In this document: piece by piece, positions 62,473 to 64,000 of the stretch | Position numbering within the stretch: position 1 is the first letter of the stretch | How the letters are laid out: the number at the start of each line of letters is the position of its first letter | Assembly: GCA_015066445.1 (NCBI GenBank) | Contig: SVOK01000004.1 | Span: 1-64,000 of the forward strand | Length of the DNA stretch: 64,000 nucleotides | Source of the DNA: Oscillospiraceae bacterium | Lineage (GTDB): Bacteria > Bacillota > Clostridia > Oscillospirales > Acutalibacteraceae | Direction: 5' to 3' | Position numbers and translations under genes: made by a program | Notes under the pieces: generated by a model | What the model was told of the DNA's origin: nothing | Seen by the model: only the letters and a program-made list of their open reading frames with translations | Database searches by the model: none

Positions 62473-64000
62473 TTATTGGGATACAAACTGTTTCACAGCA
62501 TCGTTCTGTGAGGCGGAAGCCACATCCAACACATTAAGTGTGATAGCTTCGCCATAGGTATAAACCGTGCCTGTTCCATTCATAGGGGAAATAACAATAA
62601 ATGGTTTTACTTCAATATCCATATCCTTGTAAAGTGCTCTTATGTTTATGATTTTTGAAGTAAACTTTATATAATCTGCCGCAGAATCAACAACCTTTGT
62701 GTGATAGCCAGCGGACACAAGATCATCAGCCATTAAGGCTTCATCAAATCTCATCGGGCCCATAATATCAAGCTTTTTAGGGCGGTAAATCATACCGTAA
62801 TCCGAAACTAAATATTTTTCGCCTGCTATCTCGATAACCTTGCTGTTACCGTAGGTGGATTTGAAACCGAGCTTAAACTGCAAGGATATATCAGCATAGC
62901 CCTCAAAATCCTCGGTGTTTCGTCCTACCGAAACCTCAAAGGCTTCTTTTTCGGTAAGAAGCATTTTTTCATTGGCGATTACATTATCAATACGAACTAA
63001 TCTGAAATTATCAAAATATACAACAGCCGAAGTGTTTTCTGCCTTAGCGTAACACATTATCTGCAAAATATCATCAATATCAGCAGTGGCTGTAAATATA
63101 AAGTTGGCTTTTTTCCAGCCGCCGTCAGTTCCCTTTTCGTTTGATATATCAAGGTCAGCTTTGAACAAATTCTCGCCCGACTTATTCTTGATATAAAACT
63201 CGCCTAAAGTACCCTCGTACCCTTCAGCATAATAATCGAAGGAAAGACTGTAATTAGCGCCATCTTTAATAGGAATGGTACGCTTACCCTTATAAAGCTT
63301 AGTGACATAGTATTTAAGTCTTGCTTCATCAGGGTCAAATCTAAGCATTGTAGTTTCGTTACCACCTACAGGCTCTGCCTTACCGTCTACCCAAGACCAG
63401 CCTGCAGAGGTGAGCGCCGCATTAGTACCGTCAAGGTCAATATCAATAATATCGATATCCATATCAGGCTCTTCAACAATTTGGAAATTATCAAAATAGG
63501 TCTCATTACCCATAACATCGGATTTTACACGTATGAATAAATAATTGGCATTCTCTGTCTTTGGTGTTACCACAAAGGAAGCCTCACCGTTTACCCAACC
63601 TTGCGTGTCATTTGTAAGAGTAATAATATCGCCTATCTGGTAATTAGTCCAAGCGCTGTTTTCGGCACTTGTTCCAACAGTAAAGTTAACTTTACCTGTT
63701 TTGGACGGATTATAGTACTTGAATTTAACAGTATAATATTTACTTGGCTTTACTGGTACGGTAGCCATTCCGTTATAGAAAGCTACACCGTAATCCGTTC
63801 CTGCTGCAGCGGCTGTAAATTTTAACATATTAGTAGAATTACCTACAATATACCTTTTTTCACCGCTTGCATATTTAAGACCGCTTGAATTAAGGTTTTT
63901 GTTTTCTCCGCTGTCAAAATTAATTATACCATCAGCAGTATTAAGAAATGTAGCATCAGGTTCTCCCTGCTCTATTTTGGTAGCTTTAATAGTAATATCA
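62473..64000 (-). CDS. Large modular protein with beta-sandwich-like repeats (5' end outside window)
   Basis: The track starts at 63828, but the frame is open to 64000: before that point the translation reads IINFDSGENKNLNSSGLKYAS and GNSTNMLKF, matching the start of the repeated modules of the neighbouring GH16 protein. About 509 residues are visible: one module and part of another, each ending YFDNFQI or YFDNFRL, then a different C-terminal domain (from about EAFEVSVGRN) with no match recognised. No dockerin or catalytic motif visible. It lies 37 bp before the GH16 gene and is likely co-transcribed. Confidence 0.8.
   Translation of the reverse strand, partial: DITIKATKIEQGEPDATFLNTADGIINFDSGENKNLNSSGLKYASGEKRYIVGNSTNMLKFTAAAAGTDYGVAFYNGMATVPVKPSKYYTVKFKYYNPSKTGKVNFTVGTSAENSAWTNYQIGDIITLTNDTQGWVNGEASFVVTPKTENANYLFIRVKSDVMGNETYFDNFQIVEEPDMDIDIIDIDLDGTNAALTSAGWSWVDGKAEPVGGNETTMLRFDPDEARLKYYVTKLYKGKRTIPIKDGANYSLSFDYYAEGYEGTLGEFYIKNKSGENLFKADLDISNEKGTDGGWKKANFIFTATADIDDILQIMCYAKAENTSAVVYFDNFRLVRIDNVIANEKMLLTEKEAFEVSVGRNTEDFEGYADISLQFKLGFKSTYGNSKVIEIAGEKYLVSDYGMIYRPKKLDIMGPMRFDEALMADDLVSAGYHTKVVDSAADYIKFTSKIINIRALYKDMDIEVKPFIVISPMNGTGTVYTYGEAITLNVLDVASASQNDAVKQFVSQ

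Noticed and set aside
59217-64000. Cellulosome gene cluster
   Set aside because: One dockerin-like domain is present but no cohesin, scaffoldin or anchoring domain is visible in the window.

Overview
The window is chromosomal DNA from a low-GC Gram-positive bacterium, most likely an anaerobic gut- or rumen-type member of the Clostridia (Oscillospiraceae/Ruminococcaceae-like). Evidence: Firmicute gene order around smc-ftsY and infC-rpmI-rplT, spo0A and yunB, IreB, the electron-bifurcating NfnAB pair, strong GGAGG ribosome binding sites, sigma-A promoters, and S-box, RFN and cobalamin riboswitches. The species cannot be named from the sequence.

Layout. 1-3.8 kb, plus strand: pheS-pheT, then ireB with its own promoter and terminator. 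3.8-7.8 kb, minus: a P-type ATPase with altered catalytic motifs, a Nfo-like TIM-barrel protein and yqeG. 7.8-8.4 kb: rpsU (missed by the ORF track) and secG. 8.4-26.8 kb, minus: an almost gap-free run of 16 housekeeping genes, from an rRNA methyltransferase through dprA, topA, trmFO, plsX, rnc, a radical-SAM gene, smc, a PHP phosphoesterase, ftsY, rdgB, yhbY, nadD, yqeK and rsfS to leuS. 26.9-28.25 kb: infC-rpmI-rplT with an attenuator leader; infC starts at a rare ATT codon. 28.3-32.8 kb: a MATE exporter divergent from a DeoR-type regulator, then nfnAB. 32.8-37.9 kb: metK (SAM-I riboswitch), ribU (FMN riboswitch), ligA and yunB. 38.1-39.9 kb: a GH35 beta-galactosidase.

39.9-44.2 kb: a catabolic-looking operon of an Old-Yellow-Enzyme/2-enoate reductase, a four-helix-bundle protein and the two subunits of aconitase X. 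44.35-45.06 kb: tRNA-Ser(UGA) and a rearranged tRNA-Ser(GCU) locus. There an intact tRNA lies between two copies of a 116-bp structured repeat, and the outer edges of the repeats abut 5' and 3' fragments of the same tRNA. 45.1-49.8 kb: a second MATE exporter, spo0A, degV, and a cobalamin-riboswitch operon (DUF4430 lipid/membrane-anchored protein plus ECF-like membrane component). 49.8-54.9 kb: ABC-F, a trigger-factor-like lipoprotein, prfB and prmA.

55-64 kb, minus: a carbohydrate locus. It holds a GH3 glucosidase, a sugar isomerase/epimerase-like protein, a GH43-like enzyme with an exo-beta-1,3-galactanase-type N-terminus, a secreted multi-module GH16 glucanase with an internal dockerin, and a second large protein with the same beta-sandwich-like modules that runs off the window edge. 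Together these suggest secreted attack on beta-1,3-linked glucan or galactan and intracellular finishing by GH3; the substrate is inferred.

Most of the window is conserved core genome. The least explained parts are the tRNA-Ser/repeat locus, the motif-degenerate P-type ATPase, the modular GH16/dockerin proteins and the overlapping terminator/promoter ahead of the cobalamin operon.
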